DNA of 29,339 nt, from the NCBI GenBank assembly GCA_964468655.1, contig CAYXUG010000025.1, positions 1 through 29,339 on the forward strand, read 5' to 3'. The notes under the pieces are model-generated. The model made no database searches, had not been told where the DNA came from, and worked only from the letters and a program-made list of their open reading frames with translations. Positions 22,794 through 29,339 of the stretch are shown here, in pieces (the stretch's first letter is position 1; every line of letters starts with the position of its first letter). The translations under genes were made by a program, and so were the position numbers. Source of the DNA: CAYXUG01 sp964468655 (GTDB taxonomy: Bacteria > Fidelibacterota > Marinisomatia > Marinisomatales > CAYXUG01).

Positions 22794-25614
22794 TGAGTAT
22801 CGGTTTTAAAAATTGCCCTGTATAAGATTTTTTTATTTTACTGACTGTTTCGGGTGTCCCCTGTGCAATGATTTTACCGCCATCGTCACCTCCTTCGGGA
22901 CCAAGATCAATAATCCAATCGGCAGTTTTAATGACATCAAGGTTGTGTTCAATGACTATTACGGTATTTCCTTTTTCCACAAGCCGGTTCAGAACTTCCA
23001 AAAGCATTCTCACATCTTCAAAATGAAGTCCGGTAGTTGGTTCATCAAGTATGTAGAGTGTTCTGCCTGTACCGATTTTTGATAATTCGGTCGAAAGTTT
23101 AACCCGTTGTGCCTCCCCGCCAGATAGGGTTGTTGCCTGCTGACCCAGCCGGATATAGCCCAATCCGACATCTTTTAGGGTCTTTAGCTTGCGCTTAATC
23201 TGAGGAATGTTTTTGAAAAAATCCACCGCTTCTTCAACTGTCATACTTAAAATTTTCGCGATGGATTTGCCTTTGTAAGTGATTTCCAGCGTTTCCCTGT
23301 TGTACCGGGAACCTTTGCACACCTCGCACTGAACATAAACATCCGGCAGAAAGTGCATCTCGATTTTTATAATGCCATCCCCCTGGCACGATTCACACCT
23401 GCCTCCTTTCACATTGAATGAGAATCTCCCGGGCTTGTAACCACGGATTTTTGATTCAGGCAGTTTTGCGAAAAGATCCCTGATATAAGTGAAAACACCT
23501 GTGTACGTAGCGGGATTTGATCGGGGTGTGCGTCCGATAGGAGACTGGTCAATATCAATCACTTTATCAAGATAAAGAAGTCCCTCAACAGAATCATGTG
23601 GCAATGGAACTTTTCTGGATGAATGCATTTCCCGGGCGATAATAGGATAAAGCGTTTCATTAATGAGCGTACTTTTTCCGGAACCCGACACACCCGTAAC
23701 GCAAATGAATCTCCCTAATGGAAATTCCACATTAATTGATTTGAGATTATTCCCTTCAGCACCAATTATTTTTACATGATTACCTGATCCGCTCCCGCGT
23801 TCATGGGGAATTTCAATCCTTTTTTTGTCCAATAAATAGCGACCTGTGATGGAATCTTTCGCAGATCCGATTTTGGATGGCTGTCCCTCAAAAATGACCT
23901 TGCCACCCGCATCTCCTGCGCCGGGACCCAAATCCACCAGATGATCCGCCCGTTCGATGGTTTCGCGGTCGTGCTCTACCACCAGCACCGTGTTGCCAAG
24001 ATTCCGCAATTTTTCAAGCGTACTGATGAGGCGTTTGTTATCCCGCTGGTGCAGACCAATAGATGGCTCATCCAGAATGTACAGCACCCCCACTAGTTGG
24101 GAGCCTATCTGTGTTGCCAGACGAATCCTCTGCGCCTCACCACCCGACAAAGTGGTAGCCGCTCTATCAAGAGTCAGATAATCCAATCCCACATTCATGA
24201 GAAACTGAAGCCGTTCCCTCACTTCCTTCAGCACTTGTTTAGCTATTGTTTGTTCAGGTTTTGACAGCTTCAGTGAATCAAAGAATTTGCCTATATCCTT
24301 TATAGATTTTCGCGACAATTCGCCGATGGACAATTCGCCGATTTTTACAGACAGACTCTCTTCCCTCAGCCGGGCGCCTTTGCATTCCGGGCACGGCTGC
24401 ATGCTCATAAACTGTTCAATCCACTGGCGAATGCTGCCTGACCGTGTCTGATGATACCGCCGCTCAAGATTGTGAACAACGCCTTCAAATCCGCCGGAAT
24501 ATTCTCCCGAAAACCGCTTTGACTTATACTGCATAACGATGGTTTTTCCCTTTGTCCCCCACAACAGCCCCTCTCTAACCTCTCTGGGAAGCTTATGCCA
24601 CGGTGTAGCAAAACTGAAACCATAATGTTTAGCCAAACTCTTAAGGATGGCGCTGTACCAGCTTCCCCGGGGCTGTTCGCCTAACGGAACAATAGCGCCC
24701 TGAATGAGCGATTTCTTTTTATCCGGCACTACGAGGTCTGCATTGATTTCCATATGCGATCCGAGACCGTCACAAGTTTTGCAGGCGCCATAGGGAGAAT
24801 TGAAGGAAAACATTCTCGGAGATAATTCCTCCATACTCACTTCGCATTTTGGACAAGCGTAGTGCTCGCTGAAAATATGAATATCGTGGGGAAGAAAATT
24901 AATCATCACAAGCCCCGATCCGATTTTCAGCGCCAATTCCACCGAATCTGTCAGGCGGGATTTGATTTCATCATCAATAACCAGCCGGTCAACCACCACC
25001 TCAATATCGTGCTTCTTTTCTTTGTGGAGGGTAATCCTCCCGGCCACTTCCTTCATTTTTCCATCCACACGCACCCGAAGAAATCCTTCCCTCGCAACTT
25101 CCTTGAACACTTCCTTGAACTGACCCTTCCTTCCGCGGACCACCGGAGCCAGCACCTGCAGCCGTGACCCTGCCGGAAATTTCAGGACTGTATCCACAAT
25201 CTGCTGGACCGTCTGTCGCTGGATGGTATCTCCGCACTTCCAGCAATAGGGTTTTCCAATGCGGGCATAAAGAAGGCGGAGATAATCGTGGATTTCTGTT
25301 ACTGTGCCAACAGTCGAACGAGGATTTCGGGAAGATGCTTTCTGCTCGATGGAGATGGCTGGAGAAAGTCCTTCAATGTAATCCACATCCGGTTTTTCCA
25401 TTAAACTTAAAAACTGCCGGGCGTAAGCAGAAAGGGATTCCACATACCGCCTCTGGCCTTCCGCATAAATGGTATCGAAGGCGAGGGACGATTTGCCCGA
25501 ACCGGAAAGACCCGTAATTACGACAAATTTATTCCGTGGGATTTTTACATTAATATTCTTAAGGTTGTGTTCGCGGGCGCCTTGAACAACAATATTTTCG
25601 TTTAACTGCTTCAT
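22780..25614 (-). CDS. uvrA: Excinuclease ABC subunit A
   Basis: The damage-recognition ATPase of nucleotide excision repair, 944 aa from the ATG at 25614 (a TTG at 25623 would add three residues). Two ABC ATPase modules are present: Walker A GLSGSGKSS near residue 35 and GVSGSGKST near 640, signatures LSGGEAQRIRLA and LSGGEAQRVKLS, and Walker B ILDEPSIGLHQRD and ILDEPTTGLHFED. Zinc-binding cysteines are CWKC, CPKC...CKTC and CESC...CEVC. The UvrB-binding region follows the first Walker A. It overlaps tkt by 14 bp. Only a weak AGG ribosome binding site and no clear LexA-type operator are seen upstream. Confidence 0.97.
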   Translation of the reverse strand: MKQLNENIVVQGAREHNLKNINVKIPRNKFVVITGLSGSGKSSLAFDTIYAEGQRRYVESLSAYARQFLSLMEKPDVDYIEGLSPAISIEQKASSRNPRSTVGTVTEIHDYLRLLYARIGKPYCWKCGDTIQRQTVQQIVDTVLKFPAGSRLQVLAPVVRGRKGQFKEVFKEVAREGFLRVRVDGKMKEVAGRITLHKEKKHDIEVVVDRLVIDDEIKSRLTDSVELALKIGSGLVMINFLPHDIHIFSEHYACPKCEVSMEELSPRMFSFNSPYGACKTCDGLGSHMEINADLVVPDKKKSLIQGAIVPLGEQPRGSWYSAILKSLAKHYGFSFATPWHKLPREVREGLLWGTKGKTIVMQYKSKRFSGEYSGGFEGVVHNLERRYHQTRSGSIRQWIEQFMSMQPCPECKGARLREESLSVKIGELSIGELSRKSIKDIGKFFDSLKLSKPEQTIAKQVLKEVRERLQFLMNVGLDYLTLDRAATTLSGGEAQRIRLATQIGSQLVGVLYILDEPSIGLHQRDNKRLISTLEKLRNLGNTVLVVEHDRETIERADHLVDLGPGAGDAGGKVIFEGQPSKIGSAKDSITGRYLLDKKRIEIPHERGSGSGNHVKIIGAEGNNLKSINVEFPLGRFICVTGVSGSGKSTLINETLYPIIAREMHSSRKVPLPHDSVEGLLYLDKVIDIDQSPIGRTPRSNPATYTGVFTYIRDLFAKLPESKIRGYKPGRFSFNVKGGRCESCQGDGIIKIEMHFLPDVYVQCEVCKGSRYNRETLEITYKGKSIAKILSMTVEEAVDFFKNIPQIKRKLKTLKDVGLGYIRLGQQATTLSGGEAQRVKLSTELSKIGTGRTLYILDEPTTGLHFEDVRMLLEVLNRLVEKGNTVIVIEHNLDVIKTADWIIDLGPEGGDDGGKIIAQGTPETVSKIKKSYTGQFLKPILNGKS

Positions 25615-25692
25615 TTTGGGCAACCTATAAGTTATTTACCCAAATAGAGCATTCAAATAATTATTTGCAATTTACTTGATGAATGGTAACTG

Positions 25693-25737
25693 CCTGCCTG
25701 ACTTCGTAATTTCCGAAGGATTCTTTGTACAGGCGGG
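25693..25737 (+). mobile_element. Relative of the 72-bp palindromic element, beside the CRISPR array
   Basis: The segment starts CCTGCCTGACT and contains ATTTCCGAAGGATTCTTTG at 25709-25727, which matches 16132-16150 (opposite strand) in 18 of 19 bases. AGGCGGG follows in both copies. The palindrome that follows in the 16095-16166 copy is decayed here. It lies in the gap between uvrA and the CRISPR array (25615-25790), where no gene is visible. Confidence 0.55.
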
Positions 25738-25790
25738 GTGTGCGGTAGCTGTCTTCCTGCAATGGTTTCAGCGGGGTAACTGGGAGGAAT

Positions 25791-26109
25791 GTATTGATTG
25801 GCTGCCTGTCCGCCTCTGGCGGGAAAAGACTGGGCGACTTAAATTTACATCAAAATAGTAAGCACAACTTAGCCCGTTGTGATTGGCTGAAAAGACTGGG
25901 CGACTTAAATTCATCAAAGACTCAACAGCAACCAAAAGGCAGTTGTGATTGGCTGAAAAGACTGGGCGACTTAAATTATGGCTGACGTTAAAGAGCCAGA
26001 AGTCGAAGTTGTGATTGGCTGAAAAGACTGGGCGACTTAAATTTTCAAGAGAAAGGCTTGTTCCCGTATTAGTGTTGTGATTGGCTGAAAAGACTGGGCG
26101 ACTTAAATT
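25791..26109 (+). CRISPR. Type II-C CRISPR array, five repeats and four spacers
   Basis: Four identical 36-nt repeats lie at 25876-25911, 25942-25977, 26008-26043 and 26074-26109. They begin GTTGTGATTGGCTG and end GACTTAAATT. A fifth unit at 25791-25845 keeps the 3' 22 nt exactly, but its 5' part reads GTATTGATTGGCTG and is cut from the rest by 19 inserted bases. All four spacers are 30 nt (25846-25875, 25912-25941, 25978-26007, 26044-26073) and are unrelated to one another. A 36/30 period and a repeat that starts GTTGTG fit type II-C arrays, in which the crRNA strand is usually the GTTG strand. That makes the array convergent with cas9-cas1-cas2. The changed unit is the one farthest from cas2, as for a trailer-end repeat. 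Confidence 0.95.
25805..25823. repeat. 19-bp palindromic insertion inside the terminal CRISPR repeat
   Basis: CCTGTCCGCCTCTGGCGGG interrupts the repeat between GGCTG and AAAAGAC. It contains the inverted repeat CCGCC-TCT-GGCGG. Its first eight bases, CCTGTCCG, equal the start of the element at 16095-16166 read on the minus strand. No target-site duplication is obvious. Confidence 0.7.
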
Positions 26110-26132
26110 AGTGACAGTGTAACTTCACTAAT
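26107..26132. repeat. 8-bp perfect inverted repeat at the array end
   Basis: ATTAGTGA (26107-26114) and TCACTAAT (26125-26132) are separated by ten bases. The first arm shares three bases with the last CRISPR repeat. It lies in the 108-bp gap between array and cas2, which would be the leader region if new spacers are added at the cas2 side. Confidence 0.5.
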
Positions 26133-26150
26133 AAAGTCAAATAAAAGAAT

Positions 26151-26187
26151 AAGGGGCTGAAAAATCGGCCCCTTTATTATTTATTAA
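26151..26187. terminator. Bidirectional terminator between cas2 and the CRISPR array
   Basis: AAGGGGCTGA, AAAA and TCGGCCCCTT form an uninterrupted 10-bp stem (one G-U) with a four-base loop. The plus side is followed by a T-rich stretch (TATTATTTATT) and the minus side by ATTCTTTTATTT. It would end array transcripts from the left and cas transcripts from the right. Confidence 0.8.
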
Positions 26188-26217
26188 TAGGAAATGAATC
26201 CTGTTTTTTTGATCCTA

Positions 26218-26547
26218 TCAGAACATTTCAAGCTGCTGACCCCCGGTAGGAGGTGGAATGGATTTTCGTTTTTCGAATGTTTCTATTTTCTCAAATTGTT
26301 TGTCCGTTACTCGCAAAATACTCACCAAACCTTTCGGAGGTAGAATGCTTCTTACACGTTTGCAGTGGATTTCAGCATTTTCCCTGCTGGCACAATGCCT
26401 AAGATAAACAGAATACTGCATTTTCGTGAAGCCGTCCTGCATGATACCCTTACGAAATTTTGTATAATTTTTCCTGTCTATTTTTTCCCCCGTAGGAAGA
26501 TCAAAAAAAACCATTAACCACATAACACGATATGGATTCAGCCACAT
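26218..26547 (-). CDS. cas2: CRISPR-associated endoribonuclease/adaptation protein Cas2
   Basis: A 109-aa protein that bridges two Cas1 dimers during spacer integration. The start MWLNPYRVMWLMVFFDLPT is typical of type II Cas2, with the conserved Asp16 in FFDLPT. KFRKGIMQDGFTKMQYSVYLRHCASRENAE is the ferredoxin-like core with the SVYLR motif, and the end GGQQLEMF is also family-like. ATG at 26547 lies 10 bp inside the cas1 end. Its stop is about 30 bp from the terminator hairpin shared with the array. No cas4 or csn2 gene is next to it, which supports subtype II-C. Confidence 0.95.
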   Translation of the reverse strand: MWLNPYRVMWLMVFFDLPTGEKIDRKNYTKFRKGIMQDGFTKMQYSVYLRHCASRENAEIHCKRVRSILPPKGLVSILRVTDKQFEKIETFEKRKSIPPPTGGQQLEMF

Positions 26548-27428
26548 AGTTTAGGAAAAAGAATTGTTTTGGCTTCACGAGTGAAACATTTTTGTAGTGA
26601 AGCTGTGGTGTGCGAAGCGGCAATCATCAGTGGCCTCGTTTCATTTTTCATCATTACTGGGAGATTTGGTATGGTAAGCAATTCACGTTTAATATCGGTC
26701 GTTAAAATGGTTATGTCATATTCGTTCATTGCAAGATTCCATACAATTTCATCGACAAAAGGACGGTACGGTTCCATTATATCATCTGCTAACGGAAATG
26801 GATTATATTTGCTTTTATGGTGTATTCCGATGACAGGGAGCAATCCTGACCCTGATAACGATCTCGATATTACGGCTCTCAAAATGGCATAACCGTAATT
26901 CAATAAATTGTTAGGGGGTTTGCCTTGACGGTATCGCTTGAACTGAACAGGATCAAATAGATTATTCCAGTAGTACCTTGCCGCCTGTGCTTCAAGGTTG
27001 CCAGCATCACCGGATTGCACCTTGTTAACCAAATTTTGAATATGCTTTTCAGGTAAACCAAGCTGTTTCAGAAGCAATAACTGATTTTTTAATTTTGCCT
27101 GAATCGTCTGTTTCCATAACTGTTTTTTGAGGGGTTCTGAAACAGATAATTGAGCTCTGAAAGTTTCACCTTGCCCACTATGACCATTAAGATTCAGCAT
27201 CATGGCAGCCGGCATGTGTGAATCATTTGTGGTAATGATAGATGTATTATTGTCTGCCAATTCTTTCAACGCAGAGTATGAAATTGTAACACCGTAGTGA
27301 TCGAGAACAACAACACCAATGTCTTCAATGGGGGTTGTTTTTTCACCTTTTTCCTGAATAATTCTTAACTGCTTATTTTTAACCCTGAGTTCAGCAGGAT
27401 TACCAAAATATAATGTTCTTTTAATCAT
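26538..27428 (-). CDS. cas1: CRISPR-associated integrase Cas1 (type II)
   Basis: A 296-aa protein, the catalytic subunit of the spacer integrase. Metal-ligand candidates are Glu147 in GNLEAQAARYYW, His204 in GIHHKSKYNPF, and the acidic cluster ADDIMEPYRPFVDE (214-227). The N-terminal beta domain begins IKRTLYFGNPAELRVKNKQL and contains ALKELADNNTSIITTNDSHMP, as in type II-C Cas1. The ATG at 27428 overlaps the cas9 stop by 8 bp and the 3' end overlaps cas2 by 10 bp, so the three genes form one tightly coupled unit. Confidence 0.96.
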   Translation of the reverse strand: MIKRTLYFGNPAELRVKNKQLRIIQEKGEKTTPIEDIGVVVLDHYGVTISYSALKELADNNTSIITTNDSHMPAAMMLNLNGHSGQGETFRAQLSVSEPLKKQLWKQTIQAKLKNQLLLLKQLGLPEKHIQNLVNKVQSGDAGNLEAQAARYYWNNLFDPVQFKRYRQGKPPNNLLNYGYAILRAVISRSLSGSGLLPVIGIHHKSKYNPFPLADDIMEPYRPFVDEIVWNLAMNEYDITILTTDIKRELLTIPNLPVMMKNETRPLMIAASHTTASLQKCFTREAKTILFPKLCG

Positions 27429-29339
27429 TTAAGAATTCTAATTTCCCAAGATTATTTATTACTACTTTTCTTCCTCTTTTCTTGTTTGGGGAACCTTCTT
27501 GCATTCCTGGTTCATTATTTTCTTTATCCTTTAAAATTGCAACAGTATGTTGTCTATAAAATGTTCTACCAGTTGCGTTAATTTTTTGAACACGGTATAA
27601 ATGTTTATTCACCCACTTCAAATCGTCAATCTTTGATTCTATCTCCTCTGCATTATCATGAATAATGACCATTTCATTTATTGAAAGAGTCATCACAAAC
27701 TTCCATCCTTCTTCAGGTGTTTTATCAACTATTGGCAGTTTCTTTCTTTTTCTTTGAGCCGCTTCAAATAGTGATATAACTTTCCCCTTTCTTTTGCCGG
27801 TTTTGATATTTTCAAAAATAACCATGTGGTGATTACTTCCCGGTTCAACAAAAACACCTGGGTTTATTTCAACTACATTTGAATGTACATCGTGTATCCT
27901 TACCCGTTTTACCAGAGTGCCATCCGGCAGTACTGGGTATTCAGTTCTGTCATCCTTTTTTAATGAATACCATTCTTCCACTACTTCGCGGACAACTTTA
28001 TCGGGTATCTTTTTAATTTCTGCTTTAGTTAAGCGGGTAGCCGGTTTCGATTTTGCATAGAGTTTTTGTCCTTTTTCATCTGTTTTCGGTTCACTATTTC
28101 TGTCCCGGACAAGTCCATAATAACTTTCCTTGTGCAGTTTACCTCTTACATTATTTTTTATTTTATGTGAAACAAGTATTCTATTAATCACTTCCTCGGC
28201 ATCTGCCCTAAATTTCACCCATGGTTTGGGGAAATTTTCCTTCTTTACATCTTTGTTAAAATGATGATATGTACTGAATTTCTGTATGAATTTTCTTTCA
28301 GTACAGGCGACCACAATAGCGTCTACAGCATGGTGTCTGTGATCCTCTCTGTTTTTAACATTTTCTTCAAGAGAGAGAATTGAATCAAGCCCCCAAAACC
28401 ACCTTAATTTGGCAGTTGCTATGCCAGGGACACCTTGCACATCCTTGCAGATTTTCCAAAGGTATTTTCTTACTTCTGTAGCAATATACGCTGTATCCAC
28501 CAGTTGCCGGTTGATGAAATCTTCTTCCTTTAACTGCTTTGTTAGGAACCTTTTGTATTTTGGATATGGAAAATTTCCTTCCTTAACAAGTTTTTCAACA
28601 CGTTGAATAATATCATCATATTTTGATGTTTCACCCCATGTTTCCCAGGGTGTTTGATTACCTTTTTCTGCATTAACAGTTTTGTGGCATAGTGTTTTAT
28701 TCATATATGAATCATCCAGACTCCTGCTTTTGGGCAGGATATGTTCAACTTCATATTCCCCATTAAAGAGTTGTGAAACAGATTGAATCTTTTTTCCTGT
28801 GTAAACATCAGTCCTATCACATTCATTCCAAAGTTTATATTTGATTACATCATCCCTTGAAGGTTCAAAAATTCCAAGATCAATTAACTTAGTCCTTATT
28901 TCTTCATGATCATGTTTACGGTTTAAATTTTCCCTGAATATCTTTTCTCTTCGTTTTCTGGGAAGTTTAAGTTCTCTCACCAACTCTACTTTAATGCATT
29001 CAGGGTTTCCATATTCATCAATTAATGCATTCACCACCTTTTTCAGTTCAAAGAGTGTCTGCTGAACAATAGGGTTTCGTATATTTTCTGGATTTGGCAA
29101 ATTCATTAAACTTCCTGTTTTATCCCTTACTTCGCTATGATGATATCCCGCAAGTTTTACCGCTTTATCATAAGTCATTGGTTCACCGTATTCATCAAAT
29201 GCTTTCTCAAGGTGCGGGATCATTTTTTTCATCCCTTTTTGGCTTAAGTTACAATATTCTTTTTCCAAAGTCACTTTTGCTAACTTTGCTGCACTTTCTT
29301 CAGTAAGACCAATTTTTTCACCATATTTTTCCAGCCATT
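27421..29339 (-). CDS. cas9: Cas9 (type II-C), 5' end beyond the window
   Basis: The frame is open to the right edge: 638 residues plus a partial codon are visible and the start is missing. A GTG at 29272-29274 is internal, because conserved recognition-lobe-like sequence (WLEKYGEKIGLTEESAAKLA) continues beyond it. In order, the visible part has the end of the REC lobe, RuvC-II (ECIKVELVRELKLPRKRRE, around 28960-29010), the HNH nuclease with catalytic-type His in YEVEHILPKSRSLDDS (about 28741) and NAEKGNQTP, RuvC-III with HHAVDA (about 28320-28340), and a wedge/PAM-interacting part ending KLEFLND. RuvC-I and the bridge helix lie outside. The small C-terminal part fits the compact II-C class. 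Overlaps cas1 by 8 bp. Full length and PAM cannot be judged here. Confidence 0.95.
   Translation of the reverse strand, partial: WLEKYGEKIGLTEESAAKLAKVTLEKEYCNLSQKGMKKMIPHLEKAFDEYGEPMTYDKAVKLAGYHHSEVRDKTGSLMNLPNPENIRNPIVQQTLFELKKVVNALIDEYGNPECIKVELVRELKLPRKRREKIFRENLNRKHDHEEIRTKLIDLGIFEPSRDDVIKYKLWNECDRTDVYTGKKIQSVSQLFNGEYEVEHILPKSRSLDDSYMNKTLCHKTVNAEKGNQTPWETWGETSKYDDIIQRVEKLVKEGNFPYPKYKRFLTKQLKEEDFINRQLVDTAYIATEVRKYLWKICKDVQGVPGIATAKLRWFWGLDSILSLEENVKNREDHRHHAVDAIVVACTERKFIQKFSTYHHFNKDVKKENFPKPWVKFRADAEEVINRILVSHKIKNNVRGKLHKESYYGLVRDRNSEPKTDEKGQKLYAKSKPATRLTKAEIKKIPDKVVREVVEEWYSLKKDDRTEYPVLPDGTLVKRVRIHDVHSNVVEINPGVFVEPGSNHHMVIFENIKTGKRKGKVISLFEAAQRKRKKLPIVDKTPEEGWKFVMTLSINEMVIIHDNAEEIESKIDDLKWVNKHLYRVQKINATGRTFYRQHTVAILKDKENNEPGMQEGSPNKKRGRKVVINNLGKLEFLND

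Noticed and set aside
25624..25680. A LexA/SOS operator upstream of uvrA
   Set aside because: No convincing palindrome of a known LexA type was found in the AT-rich upstream region.
25738..25790. Possible tracrRNA in the left flank (TTTCAGCG could pair with part of the repeat)
   Set aside because: Only about seven bases match the anti-repeat and no terminator hairpin follows before the array.
25676..25985. Plus-strand open frames across the CRISPR region with repeated KRLGDLN and CDWLK peptides
   Set aside because: The repeated peptides are translations of the CRISPR repeat and of the small element beside it; no ribosome binding site or family resemblance.
29272..29274. GTG at 29274 as the start of cas9
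   Set aside because: The frame stays open to the window edge with plausible recognition-lobe sequence, and RuvC-I would be missing; the gene is cut by the window.

Overview
The window looks like a chromosomal segment from a Gram-negative bacterium of the FCB superphylum. Support comes from a PorQ/PorV-like outer-membrane protein, an outer-membrane beta-barrel fused to a TolB-like propeller, a membrane-bound pyrophosphatase and AT-leaning coding sequence. A Marinimicrobia-like (Neomarinimicrobiota), Ignavibacteria-like or Bacteroidota-like host would fit. This placement is inference, because no rRNA is present.

Layout. Left end, plus strand (122-2953): a probably exported protein-L-isoaspartate methyltransferase, an NHLRC2-like thioredoxin/NHL-repeat protein overlapping it by 14 bp, and a DUF3228-type protein. 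Everything from 2984 to 25614 is on the minus strand. Read in transcription order (right to left) it holds uvrA and tkt (overlapping), then ruvB, queA, ispD, ispF, ispE, tRNA-Asn, tRNA-Gln, prs, rplY, pth, hppA, rpsF, rpsR, rplI and a clear terminator. After the terminator come priA, a porQ-like gene, a MATE exporter and an envelope peptidase/propeller/barrel gene split by a frameshift. The middle is the widespread ispE-tRNA-prs-rplY-pth neighbourhood joined to rpsF-rpsR-rplI, with a K+-dependent-type pyrophosphatase gene placed between pth and rpsF.

Right end (25791-29339): a compact type II-C CRISPR-Cas locus. A partial cas9 (its 5' part lies beyond the right edge), cas1 and cas2 overlap head to tail on the minus strand. 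They converge on a small array on the plus strand with five 36-nt repeats and four 30-nt spacers. A perfect 10-bp-stem hairpin between cas2 and the array can stop transcription from both sides. The repeat farthest from cas2 is split by a 19-bp palindromic insertion.

The least ordinary parts are the two intergenic islands. At 16023-16336, next to the tRNA genes, there is a second copy of the anticodon-loop-to-3'-end part of tRNA-Gln, which has the extent of an integrase attachment site. It is split by a 72-bp GC-rich palindromic element. A relative of that element sits at 25693-25737, beside the CRISPR array. A family of small mobile palindromes has therefore probably landed both in the tRNA remnant and in or beside the CRISPR array.
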